From Thermodesulfobacteriaceae bacterium (lineage in GTDB: Bacteria; Desulfobacterota; Thermodesulfobacteria; Thermodesulfobacteriales; Thermodesulfobacteriaceae), in contig WGAR01000178.1 in assembly GCA_015494725.1 (NCBI GenBank), positions 1-11,272 of the forward strand: DNA of 11,272 nt, given 5' to 3'. Each line of letters opens with the position of its first letter. Position 1 is the stretch's first letter. The notes under the pieces are model-generated. The model was not told where the DNA came from, made no database searches, and was given only the letters and a program-made list of their open reading frames with translations. A program made the position numbers and the translations under genes. This document shows positions 1 to 5,857 of the stretch, one piece after another.

Positions 1-1
1 G

Positions 2-75
2 TGCCCCCGGGAGGACTCGAACCCCCAACCAACGGCTTAGAAGGCCGCTGCTCTATCCGATTGAGCTACGGGGGC
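2..75 (-). tRNA. tRNA-Arg (anticodon UCU)
   Basis: Read on the minus strand, this folds into a complete 74-nt cloverleaf. It has a 7-bp acceptor stem (GCCCCCG with CGGGGGC), T8-A9, a 4-bp D stem GCTC/GAGC, and a 5-bp anticodon stem GCGGC/GCCGT with loop CTTCTAA. The anticodon is UCU, which reads AGA (and AGG by wobble). A 5-nt variable loop and a T arm GGGGG/CCTCC with loop TTCGAGT follow. The discriminator base is A (position 2), followed by C at position 1, so the first base of an encoded CCA may be present but the window ends there. Upstream is AT-rich with a -10-like TATAAA immediately before the gene but no convincing -35. The transcript may therefore continue from the small gene 65 bp upstream. 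Confidence 0.96.
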
Positions 76-104
76 ACACTTTTATATTATTTTAACCGTT
101 CTTT

Positions 105-123
105 GGGGGTAGAAAATACCCCC
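105..123. repeat. 7-bp inverted repeat between the zinc-finger gene and tRNA-Arg
   Basis: Arms GGGGGTA (105-111) and TACCCCC (117-123) are perfect complements around the 5-nt loop GAAAA. The hairpin lies 18 bp downstream of the stop of the small minus-strand gene and about 30 bp before the tRNA. No T run follows on either strand, so it is not a textbook intrinsic terminator. It could be a weak terminator or a processing or stability element at the 3' end of the small mRNA. Confidence 0.5.
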
Positions 124-140
124 TGAAACAACCCCTGCCT

Positions 141-386
141 TTAAAGAAGGACCTTCTCTTCCTCTAGATCTTCGGAAATCTCCTGGATACTGGGAATGAC
201 CTCCGGAGCCCGGATGAACTCCCGGATCTTTTCGATCTCCTGGGGAAGATCCGGGTCCGCCTGACAGGTGCTGCACTGTCGCACATGACGATGGATAAAT
301 TCCATCATCCGGGCCGGAGCCAGGGCATCCTCCCTAACTTTTAAAAACCATTCCCGGGCCAAAGTTCTAAGCCGTTTGCACTGCAT
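141..386 (-). CDS. small zinc-finger-like protein, function unknown (81 aa)
   Basis: I do not recognise a named family. The protein is an 81-residue cytosolic-looking polypeptide with no signal peptide or membrane segment. Residues 34-41 carry H-x3-C-x2-C (H34, C38, C41), the core of the zinc-binding motif of zinc-associated anti-sigma (ZAS) domains. It is preceded by a basic helix (1-33) and followed by an acidic helix (49-77). Unlike true anti-sigma factors, no partner sigma gene is adjacent and there is no transmembrane tail. C3 could be a fourth ligand. The start at 386 follows TTAAGGAAAG, a reasonable purine-rich ribosome binding site. The gene is divergent from the small basic protein at 556, sharing a 169-bp spacer, and lies upstream of tRNA-Arg on the same strand. 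Zinc binding is inferred from the motif alone; the gene call itself is fairly secure. Confidence 0.72.
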   Translation of the reverse strand: MQCKRLRTLAREWFLKVREDALAPARMMEFIHRHVRQCSTCQADPDLPQEIEKIREFIRAPEVIPSIQEISEDLEEEKVLL

Positions 387-467
387 CTTTCCTTAACCCT
401 CTTCTAAATCTTTCGGAGTCTCACCCGTAATCTTCAATCTTAAAATTTGTTCCTTCTCTAAAGCTTA

Positions 468-493
468 TCAAGGAACCCGGCTCGGTTCCTTGA
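468..493. repeat. perfect 10-bp dyad overlapping a -35 box (operator-like)
   Basis: Arms TCAAGGAACC (468-477) and GGTTCCTTGA (484-493) are perfect complements separated by CGGCTC. The right arm contains the first four bases of the -35 hexamer TTGACG of the plus-strand promoter. No U tract follows and no plus-strand gene lies upstream, so a terminator is unlikely. A repressor or activator site controlling one or both divergent genes is the simplest reading. No regulator can be named from the sequence. Confidence 0.6.
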
Positions 494-518
494 CGAAAAC
501 CGAAGTAGCCTTTATATA
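490..518 (+). promoter_or_regulatory. sigma70-type promoter of the small basic protein gene
   Basis: The -35 TTGACG (490-495) and -10 TATATA (513-518) are separated by exactly 17 bp. An alternative -10, TATAAA (515-520), would give a 19-bp spacer. Transcription would start near 525. It is followed by the ribosome binding site GGGGTGA (542-548), 7 bp before the ATG at 556. Confidence 0.65.
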
Positions 519-522
519 AAGG
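509..522. repeat. 14-bp perfect palindrome over the -10 box
   Basis: CCTTTATATAAAGG is a perfect 14-bp palindrome that covers the -10 element of the promoter feeding the small basic protein gene. AT-rich -10 regions are often partly symmetric, but the outer CC/GG pairs extend it beyond that. It may be a second regulator site or chance. Confidence 0.45.
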
Positions 523-555
523 AGCCGAAAACGAAAATCAAGGGGTGAAGAGGGC

Positions 556-780
556 ATGGCTAGACATAAAAAGATCGAGCGGAAAAGGGAAATCGAACGC
601 CGTCGCCGTCGAAGGGCCAAGCTGGCCAAGCTGCGGGCTAAAGGTCTATTCCCCCGTCCGGAGGGCTATGACCCTCGAGTATATCCTTACGTAGCCTATG
701 CGGTAGCTAAAGGCATAATGAGCCTCGAGGAGGCCCTGGCCCGTCTGGAAAAGGCCAGGCTCCCCGAGGGCCAGGCCTAA
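556..780 (+). CDS. small Arg/Lys-rich protein, function unknown (74 aa)
   Basis: The 74-residue protein has an extremely basic N-terminal helix: residues 4-29 are mostly Arg/Lys, including six consecutive Arg at 15-20. A Pro/Tyr-rich middle (31-48, with P-E-G-Y-D-P and V-Y-P-Y) and a C-terminal amphipathic helix (55-68) follow. There is no signal peptide. The composition suggests RNA, ribosome or DNA binding, and the N-terminus loosely resembles small 'KL-KLR' proteins of unknown function such as DUF6800, a resemblance recalled rather than tested. The start is well supported by the promoter at 490-518 and by GGGGTGA 7 bp upstream of the ATG. The gene is monocistronic, and its TAA overlaps the TAG of the convergent pdxJ reading frame, leaving no intergenic space. 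The gene is likely real; its function is unknown. Confidence 0.78.
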   Translation: MARHKKIERKREIERRRRRRAKLAKLRAKGLFPRPEGYDPRVYPYVAYAVAKGIMSLEEALARLEKARLPEGQA

Positions 781-1949
781 CCCCGGGCCTTCTCTATCAG
801 CGAAAGCATCTCTCGTACGGCTTCCTTCATTCCCACCATAATGGCCCGGGCTATAATAGCGTGTCCAATACTGAATTCCTCTATTTCCGGGATGGCCGCT
901 ACCGGTTCTATGTTTTCGTAAGAAAGGCCGTGTCCGGCATGTACCTCAAACCCCAGGTCCCGGGCCACCCGGGCGGCCTCCTCCAGACGGGAAAGTTCGC
1001 GCTCCATCTCTTCCGCTCCCCGGGCCTCGGCGTAATGACCGGTATGCAGCTCCACCACATCGGCCCCGGTCTTGGAGGCCGATTTTAACTCCGCCGGATC
1101 CGGATTGATAAAAATACTCACTTTAGGGATTCCGCCTTTCTTTAAACGTTCCACCGTGGCTCGCACCTCCCTGACCCGACCCTTTACCGCCATCCCCCCT
1201 TCGGTGGTGACTTCCATGGGACGCTCCGGAACCAGGGTCACCTGATCGGGCTTTACCGTAAGGGCAAATTCTATCATCTCCTCGGTGGGGGCCATCTCCA
1301 GAATCAATTTGGTCTTTATGATCTCTCTCAAAAGCCGCACATCCCGCTCCTGGATATGACGCCGGTCGCCCCGCAGATGCACCACAATGCCGTGGGCTCC
1401 ACCCAGTTCCGCCAGTACCGCGGCGTGTATCGGATCCGGGTAATGCACCTTGCGGGCTTCCCGCACCGTAGCCACATGATCCACATTTACCGCAAGTTTA
1501 GCCGGCATATATTCCCTCCTTCTTACGAGATTTAAAATGGCCCGTCTTTCGGGCCCTAAGAGCCTCCGCAAGAGTTCTTCCTCCTTCCTGGCCATAAGCC
1601 AGGGAGCCCATCGACCTCGTTCGTGTTCGTAACCGAGAAGATGCAAAAGACCGTGAAGGGCCAGCGACAGGAGATAATCCCTCAAAGGCACTCCGTATTC
1701 CCGGGCTTCCCGTCGGGCGGTGTCCCGGGAGATAAAGATCTCTCCCAGATAAGTGGGGCTGGCGGGACGCTGACCCTCCCACAAAGAGAAAGAAATGACA
1801 TTGGTGGGGCCCTCACGGTCCAGATATTCCCGATTAAGAAGGGCGATCTCTTCGTCGGTTACCAGATACAGGTGGACCACCTTGCCCTTAAGTCCCAGAA
1901 GCTGCAGGGCCCGGAAAAGGCCCTCCTGAAGGAACTGATGATAGTTCAT
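777..1949 (-). CDS. ybeY-pdxJ: YbeY rRNA endonuclease domain joined in frame to PdxJ (pyridoxine 5'-phosphate synthase)
   Basis: One 390-codon frame encodes two complete proteins. Residues 1-147 are YbeY, the zinc metalloprotein needed for 16S rRNA 3' maturation and ribosome quality control. It shows T-N-V-I-S-F (49-54), L-G-E-I-F-I-S (68-74) and the metal site H99-x3-H103-x5-H109. Residues 148-390 are PdxJ, which condenses 1-deoxyxylulose 5-phosphate with 3-amino-2-oxopropyl phosphate to make pyridoxine 5'-phosphate. They show N-V-D-H-V-A-T near the start, H-L-R-G-D-R-R-H-I, and a late H-A-G-H-G. Both halves have normal free-standing lengths (about 147 and 243 aa) with no linker. A strong Shine-Dalgarno lies just before the PdxJ Met, so separate PdxJ may also be made. 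I chose the ATG at 1949 over the GTG at 1958 because AAGGTG (1958-1963) is 8 bp away and ATGA overlaps the trmI stop. It is the last gene of the apeA-trmI-ybeY/pdxJ operon. Confidence 0.9.
   Translation of the reverse strand: MNYHQFLQEGLFRALQLLGLKGKVVHLYLVTDEEIALLNREYLDREGPTNVISFSLWEGQRPASPTYLGEIFISRDTARREAREYGVPLRDYLLSLALHGLLHLLGYEHERGRWAPWLMARKEEELLRRLLGPERRAILNLVRRREYMPAKLAVNVDHVATVREARKVHYPDPIHAAVLAELGGAHGIVVHLRGDRRHIQERDVRLLREIIKTKLILEMAPTEEMIEFALTVKPDQVTLVPERPMEVTTEGGMAVKGRVREVRATVERLKKGGIPKVSIFINPDPAELKSASKTGADVVELHTGHYAEARGAEEMERELSRLEEAARVARDLGFEVHAGHGLSYENIEPVAAIPEIEEFSIGHAIIARAIMVGMKEAVREMLSLIEKARG
1506..1521 (-). promoter_or_regulatory. internal Shine-Dalgarno and ATG for PdxJ inside the YbeY-PdxJ frame
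   Basis: On the minus strand AAGGAGGG (1514-1521) lies 5 bp before an ATG (1508-1506) that matches the usual start of PdxJ. The near-perfect SD is read as Arg-Arg codons within the fused frame. Translation from here would give a 243-residue PdxJ, the normal family length (777-1508). Confidence 0.75.
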
Positions 1950-2719
1950 CGTTCCCACACCTTGCGTGCAAAGATAAGATAGCCGGTATGCGCCACCATG
2001 CGATCTTCCGGACGCAGACGCTCGGGATTAAGCTTGTAAAAACGCTGAAGCACCTCCTGAACCTCCAGAGCCACGAAGGGAAGCTCCCCCAGGGCCTGAA
2101 GGAGCCGGGAAACCTGATTGGTGGTAGGGACCAGGGCCCCGAGAGGCGCCCCTCCCTTAAGGGCCTTCCAAGCCGTGTCCAGGAGGTCCCAGGGCTCCCG
2201 CACGTCCAGAAAGACCGCGTCCGCCTCTTCCTCTTCCTCAAAACCCGGCTCCGCCGCTCCCTTGAAGACCACCCTTTCCTCCAGTCCCGCCCTCCTCAGG
2301 TTCTCTCTGGCCAGCTGGCGAAAACGATCCTCCTTCTCGTAGGTAATAACCCGTCCCTCCGGCCCCACGGCCCGGGCCAGAGCCATGGTAAGGGCCCCGG
2401 AGCCGGTTCCGCATTCCACAATGGTCTTCCCCGGACCCACATCCAGTTTCAGAAGGATAATCCCTATCTCTTTGGGATAGATAATCTGGGTGGCCCGTTT
2501 GAGCTTCATCAGGTAATCGTGAATCACCGGTCGCAGGGCATAAAAGGGGGTGCCGTGGACTCCCGTTAACCGGGTTCCATAGGGCTGGCCCACAAGGTCG
2601 GCCAGCTTCACATAATCGCGATGCGTATGAAAGGGACGGTCCTCCACCCGCAGGAGATAGGTGTTCCCGTCCCCGGAAAGGAGAAGAATAAGATCCCCTT
2701 CCCTGATCCGTTCGGTCAT
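1946..2719 (-). CDS. trmI: tRNA (adenine-58-N1)-methyltransferase TrmI
   Basis: This 257-residue SAM-dependent enzyme methylates N1 of A58 in the tRNA T loop, a modification important for tRNA stability in thermophiles. The N-terminal part (1-75) is the small beta domain of TrmI. Then come I-I-Y-P-K-E (79-84), the SAM-binding loop E-C-G-T-G-S-G-A-L-T (102-111), the ribose-binding acidic residue at E128 in Y-E-K, the D-V-R-E-P-W motif (172-177) containing the expected catalytic Asp, and the C-terminal R-M-V-A-H-T-G-Y-L (240-248). The length is typical of prokaryotic homotetrameric TrmI. The ATG directly follows the apeA stop (TAAATG, no spacer), and the TGA overlaps the ybeY start as ATGA, so translational coupling on both sides is likely. 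An unusual glutamate run (161-165) lies in a surface segment. Confidence 0.93.
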   Translation of the reverse strand: MTERIREGDLILLLSGDGNTYLLRVEDRPFHTHRDYVKLADLVGQPYGTRLTGVHGTPFYALRPVIHDYLMKLKRATQIIYPKEIGIILLKLDVGPGKTIVECGTGSGALTMALARAVGPEGRVITYEKEDRFRQLARENLRRAGLEERVVFKGAAEPGFEEEEEADAVFLDVREPWDLLDTAWKALKGGAPLGALVPTTNQVSRLLQALGELPFVALEVQEVLQRFYKLNPERLRPEDRMVAHTGYLIFARKVWER

Positions 2720-4129
2720 TTAGTCTCCGGCGGAAAGAAAGGTTCGGTAAGCCTTATAAGTCATGTAGAGATCGGCCTTGTGGGCCACCTCGAAGGGAGA
2801 ATGCATTCCCAGGAGGGGAGGCCCCAGATCCACGATGTCCATTCCGTAAAGGGCCAGATACTTGGCCACCGTACCTCCTCCACCCTCGTCCACCTTGCCC
2901 ATGGAAGCCGCCTGATAAACCACCCCGGCCTCGGAAAAAACCCTCCTTAGCCAGGCCATGTATTCGGCATGGGCATCGTTGGCCATGTATTTTCCACCGT
3001 GGCCGGTGTATTTGGTAAGCACCACTCCGTAGCCCATACGGGCATCGTTCAGCTTTTCGTGTACCTCCAGGTAATGGGGATCCATGCCTGCGGTAACATC
3101 TCCGGAGACGGCCCTGGTACGCAGAAAGGTCTCCAGCACCGTATCTCCCTGCGGACTAACTCCCCAGATCTTCAGGTAATCATAGACAAGTTTTTCCAGG
3201 AAACGGCTCTTGGCCCCGGTATTTCCGTCAGAACCGATCTCTTCCTTGTCCAGAAAGAGCACCAGAGTGGAATAAACGGGTTCCCGAATCTCCAGGACAG
3301 CCGCCAGTGCCGCAAAAGCGCAGATGCGATCGTCCTGACCGTAGCCTCCGATAAAGGCTCGATCGAGCCCCACCTCCAGGGCCGGCCCGGCCGGAACGGC
3401 TTCCAATTCGGCGCTTACAAAATCCTCCTCGGTAAGACCGTATTTCTCATGAAGGAGTTTGAGTACCGAAAGTTTGACCCTTTCCTTGTCCTCCGTACTC
3501 CCTACCAGGGGCAGGCCTCCCACCAGAAGATTGAGTTTTTCCCCGGGAATAGCCTCGGAGAGCTTTTTATCCCCCTGCACCTTGCGGGAGAGGTGAGGCA
3601 GGAGATCGCAGACCGTAAGTACCGGATCCTTGGGATCCTCGCCGATAACTATCCGGATCCGGCTCCCATCGGGTTTGACTACCACTCCATGCAGGGCCAG
3701 CGGCCTGGCTACCCAGTGATATTTCTTGATCCCGCCGTAATAGTGCGTTTTGAAAAAGGCCAGATCCAGATCCTCATAAAGGGGATGCAACTTAAGATCC
3801 AGCCGGGGACTGTCGATATGGGTGGCGATCAAACGCAGGCCATAATAGGGAGGTTTTTTTCCGGCCACAAAAACGGCCAGACTCTTCCCCCTAAAGACCT
3901 GGTAGAATCTGGCCGAAGGTCTCTCGGAAAACTCGTGCCTCTTAAGAAGGGCCACCATGGCCTCCACACATTCTCTTTCCGTTTTGGCCACGGAAAGAAA
4001 TCGCCGATAATCCTCGGCCAAGCGCTCTATGGCCTCCTTTTCCTCTTCCTTAACCTGGTCCCACACCGGCTTCGGGGTATAAGCCAGCTTTTCCTTAAGT
4101 TCCTTGAGAGCTTCCTCCCTGGATGCCAT
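2720..4129 (-). CDS. apeA: M18-family metalloaminopeptidase (aminopeptidase 1 type)
   Basis: This 469-residue cytosolic dinuclear-zinc aminopeptidase of the aspartyl aminopeptidase family removes N-terminal residues from peptides. Metal and catalytic motifs are in family order: T-H-I-D-S-P-R-L (103-110, H104), a D-D-R in G-Q-D-D-R (264-268), D-K-E-E-I-G-S (294-300) with the catalytic/ligand glutamates E296 and E297, and G-M-H-S-P-F-E near the C-terminus with H443. The H-Y-Y-G-G-I-K-K-Y segment (129-137) is typical of the bacterial type 1 branch, and the length fits that branch. It is the first gene of a three-gene operon with trmI and ybeY-pdxJ. A GGGGG tract 5 bp before the ATG serves as a modest ribosome binding site. 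Substrate preference cannot be read from the sequence. Confidence 0.93.
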   Translation of the reverse strand: MASREEALKELKEKLAYTPKPVWDQVKEEEKEAIERLAEDYRRFLSVAKTERECVEAMVALLKRHEFSERPSARFYQVFRGKSLAVFVAGKKPPYYGLRLIATHIDSPRLDLKLHPLYEDLDLAFFKTHYYGGIKKYHWVARPLALHGVVVKPDGSRIRIVIGEDPKDPVLTVCDLLPHLSRKVQGDKKLSEAIPGEKLNLLVGGLPLVGSTEDKERVKLSVLKLLHEKYGLTEEDFVSAELEAVPAGPALEVGLDRAFIGGYGQDDRICAFAALAAVLEIREPVYSTLVLFLDKEEIGSDGNTGAKSRFLEKLVYDYLKIWGVSPQGDTVLETFLRTRAVSGDVTAGMDPHYLEVHEKLNDARMGYGVVLTKYTGHGGKYMANDAHAEYMAWLRRVFSEAGVVYQAASMGKVDEGGGGTVAKYLALYGMDIVDLGPPLLGMHSPFEVAHKADLYMTYKAYRTFLSAGD

Positions 4130-4148
4130 AAAAACCCCCTTTTTACCG

Positions 4149-4163
4149 ACTTTGGCCCAAAGT
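4149..4163. repeat. 15-bp dyad over the apeA -10 box
   Basis: Arms ACTTTGG (4149-4155) and CCAAAGT (4157-4163) are perfect complements around a single central C. It covers most of the -10 element of the minus-strand apeA promoter and the likely start region, 20 bp upstream of the apeA ATG. An operator is plausible; in RNA the 1-nt centre makes it a poor hairpin. Confidence 0.5.
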
Positions 4164-4188
4164 TAGCCTGCAAGAGCCGGTGGGTCAA
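4160..4188 (-). promoter_or_regulatory. candidate promoter of the apeA-trmI-ybeY/pdxJ operon
   Basis: On the minus strand, -35 TTGACC (4188-4183) and -10 TAACTT (4165-4160) are separated by 17 bp. The -35 is strong and the -10 is weak. Transcription would start near 4153, about 23 nt before the ATG. Confidence 0.5.
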
Positions 4189-4198
4189 CTCTCCGGTC

Positions 4199-4229
4199 TT
4201 GCCCCGGGCCAAGAATTAAAGGATAAAAT
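4199..4229 (+). promoter_or_regulatory. candidate promoter of the small secreted protein gene
   Basis: A -35 TTGCCC (4199-4204) is followed by GATAAA (4222-4227, 17-bp spacer) or TAAAAT (4224-4229, 19-bp spacer). It is divergent from the apeA promoter. It is followed by AAGGAGG (4248-4254), a near-consensus ribosome binding site 7 bp before the ATG at 4262. Confidence 0.45.
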
Positions 4230-4261
4230 ATTCCCTGGATCTCAAAGAAGGAGGCCAAAGG

Positions 4262-4486
4262 ATGTTTCGAAAAGTATGCGGTCTGGCTCTGGTCCTCATT
4301 CTTCTCTGGCCGGCCCTGGCCCATGCCCAGCACGGAGCCTGGGAGGGATGCACCCTGGAGAGCACCAATTCCTCAGTTTCCCGGAAATCTCCGTCCGATT
4401 CGGCAAAGAAACCCGGTAAAGGGGTCATTCCCGGAAAGAAAAGGAAAAACCCCGGCCTTGGCGTTAAAGGGCGTGCTCCTCGATAA
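4262..4486 (+). CDS. small exported protein with signal peptide, function unknown (74 aa)
   Basis: The first 22 residues form a clear Sec signal peptide: basic start M-F-R-K, a hydrophobic core at 5-20, and a signal peptidase I site A-H-A before Q23. The mature part would be 52 residues, Lys/Ser/Gly/Pro-rich, strongly basic, with a single Cys (C30) and no recognisable domain. AAGGAGG 7 bp upstream and an upstream promoter support expression. The gene lies alone on the plus strand between minus-strand thrC and apeA, and its 3' end runs 23 bp into the thrC coding end. The signal peptide looks genuine, but the tail is low in information, so a truncated or frameshifted exported protein is also possible. 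Another frame encodes a more protein-like stretch ending at about 4419. I do not recognise the family. Confidence 0.55.
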   Translation: MFRKVCGLALVLILLWPALAHAQHGAWEGCTLESTNSSVSRKSPSDSAKKPGKGVIPGKKRKNPGLGVKGRAPR

Positions 4487-5855
4487 AACGCCGCACGGCC
4501 TCCACCCGGGCCGGGAGGATGACCACCTTCCGGGGGCGTGTCCCCAGGTCGCGCAACGGCTCGGGTACCGGGGGCTCGAATCCCAAGGCCCGGGCCACCG
4601 CCTGGGGAAATTTGGCCGGATGAGCCGTGGCCAAAGAGATGGTGGGCACCTCGGGGTCCGCAAACTCCAGAGCAGCCCTCACCCCCACCGCCGTGTGCGG
4701 ATCCAGGATATAACCGGTCTCCTGATAAAAGGCCCGAATGGTGGCTAAGGTCTCCTCCTGAGAAACCGAGCGGGAGAGAAAATCCTCCTGCACCCGACGA
4801 ACCTCCTCCTCGGAAAAGCGAAGTCGGCCCTCCCGGGCGAAACGCTCCATGGCCTGGCGCACCCTGGCCGTGTCTCCGTCCCAGAGATAATAAAGATAAC
4901 GTTCAAAATTGGAGGCCACCTGAATATCCATGGAGGGGCTGATGGTGGGAACAACCTCCCGCACCGAGTAATCCCCCTTCTCCACAAAGCGGGTGAGGAT
5001 GTCGTTCTCGTTGGTGGCCAGAATCAGGCGCTCTATCCGGCCGGCAAGCATACGCCGGGCCAGATACCCGGCGAAGATGTCTCCGAAGTTCCCGGTGGGA
5101 ACGGAAAAGCGCACTCTCTCCTTCCCCTCGGCTTCGGAGACCCGAAAATAGGCCCAGAGGTAATAGACGATCTGGGCCATTACCCGGGCCCAGTTGATGG
5201 AATTCACCGCCCCCAAACGGTATCGACGTTTGAATTCCAGATCCGAAAAAAGCCGTTTCACAATGGCCTGGCAATGGTCAAAGGTCCCCTGAATGGCCAG
5301 ATTAAAGACATTGGGATCCGTTACCGTGGTCATCTGGAGGGCCTGCACCGGGGAGACCCTTCCGTGGGGATGCAGGATAAAGATGGCCATATTCTTTTTC
5401 CCCCGGACCCCGTAAATAGCCGCCGAACCGGTATCCCCGGAAGTGGCTCCCAGGATGTTCAGTTTCTCCCCGCTTCGGAGAAGGAGATATTCAAAAAGGT
5501 TTCCCAGGAATTGAAGAGCCACATCCTTGAAGGCCAGAGTGGGACCGTGAAAGAGCTCCAGGATCCACAGAGGGCCCTTCCTGACCACCGGGGTAACCTC
5601 GGGATGAGTGAAGGTGCGATAGGATCGTTCCACCAGTTGATAAAGGTCCTCCGGGGGGAGATCATCCACAAAAAGGCTGAAGACCCGGAAGGCCAGCTCC
5701 GGATAGGAAAGCCGCGCCCAGGAGCGCAGATCCTCCTCGGAGAGAACAGGAATCCGCTCCGGAAGGAAAAGACCCCCGTCCTCGGCCAGTCCAGCCAGGA
5801 CCGTCTGACAGAAGGGAAGCGGAGTAATACCACCCCGGGTACTCAGGTAACGCAT
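4464..5855 (-). CDS. thrC: threonine synthase
   Basis: This 463-residue PLP enzyme of fold type II converts O-phospho-L-homoserine to L-threonine and phosphate, the last step of threonine synthesis. The N-terminal lid segment begins M-R-Y-L-S-T-R-G-G and contains D-G-G-L-F-L-P (26-32), typical of the family. The PLP lysine is K110 in A-F-K-D-V-A (108-113). G-A-T-S-G-D-T-G-S-A (136-145) and the phosphate-cradling S-V-P-T-G-N-F-G-D-I (251-260) follow, then D-P-H-T-A-V-G (385-391) and A-T-A-H-P-A-K-F-P (409-417). The length matches the long bacterial/fungal form. The start lies 2 bp after the mcp stop with no convincing ribosome binding site of its own, so it is probably expressed by coupling from mcp. 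No terminator is evident downstream. Confidence 0.96.
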   Translation of the reverse strand: MRYLSTRGGITPLPFCQTVLAGLAEDGGLFLPERIPVLSEEDLRSWARLSYPELAFRVFSLFVDDLPPEDLYQLVERSYRTFTHPEVTPVVRKGPLWILELFHGPTLAFKDVALQFLGNLFEYLLLRSGEKLNILGATSGDTGSAAIYGVRGKKNMAIFILHPHGRVSPVQALQMTTVTDPNVFNLAIQGTFDHCQAIVKRLFSDLEFKRRYRLGAVNSINWARVMAQIVYYLWAYFRVSEAEGKERVRFSVPTGNFGDIFAGYLARRMLAGRIERLILATNENDILTRFVEKGDYSVREVVPTISPSMDIQVASNFERYLYYLWDGDTARVRQAMERFAREGRLRFSEEEVRRVQEDFLSRSVSQEETLATIRAFYQETGYILDPHTAVGVRAALEFADPEVPTISLATAHPAKFPQAVARALGFEPPVPEPLRDLGTRPRKVVILPARVEAVRRFIEEHAL

Positions 5856-5857
5856 GG

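Noticed and set aside
1..80. tRNA-Arg as an integration site for a mobile element
   Set aside because: No integrase, no repeated tRNA 3' fragment and no change of gene character nearby within the window.
468..493. Intrinsic terminator reading of the 10-bp dyad
   Set aside because: No U tract on either side, and it overlaps a -35 box; operator reading preferred.
1947..1958. GTG at 1958 as the YbeY start
   Set aside because: It would overlap its own Shine-Dalgarno; ATG at 1949 has AAGGTG 8 bp upstream and forms ATGA with the trmI stop.
2969..4219. 416-codon plus-strand open frame opposite apeA
   Set aside because: It is an antisense shadow of a clear M18 peptidase gene; its translation shows no domain and it has no ribosome binding site. 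Long antisense frames are expected from GC-rich codon use.
4400..4463. Intrinsic terminator after thrC
   Set aside because: G/C-rich and T-rich tracts are present on the minus strand, but only 4-5 bp stems with long loops can be drawn.
4323..4748. 141-codon plus-strand frame running into thrC
   Set aside because: Overlaps the conserved end of thrC and reads as Pro/Gly/Arg-rich noise; no ribosome binding site.
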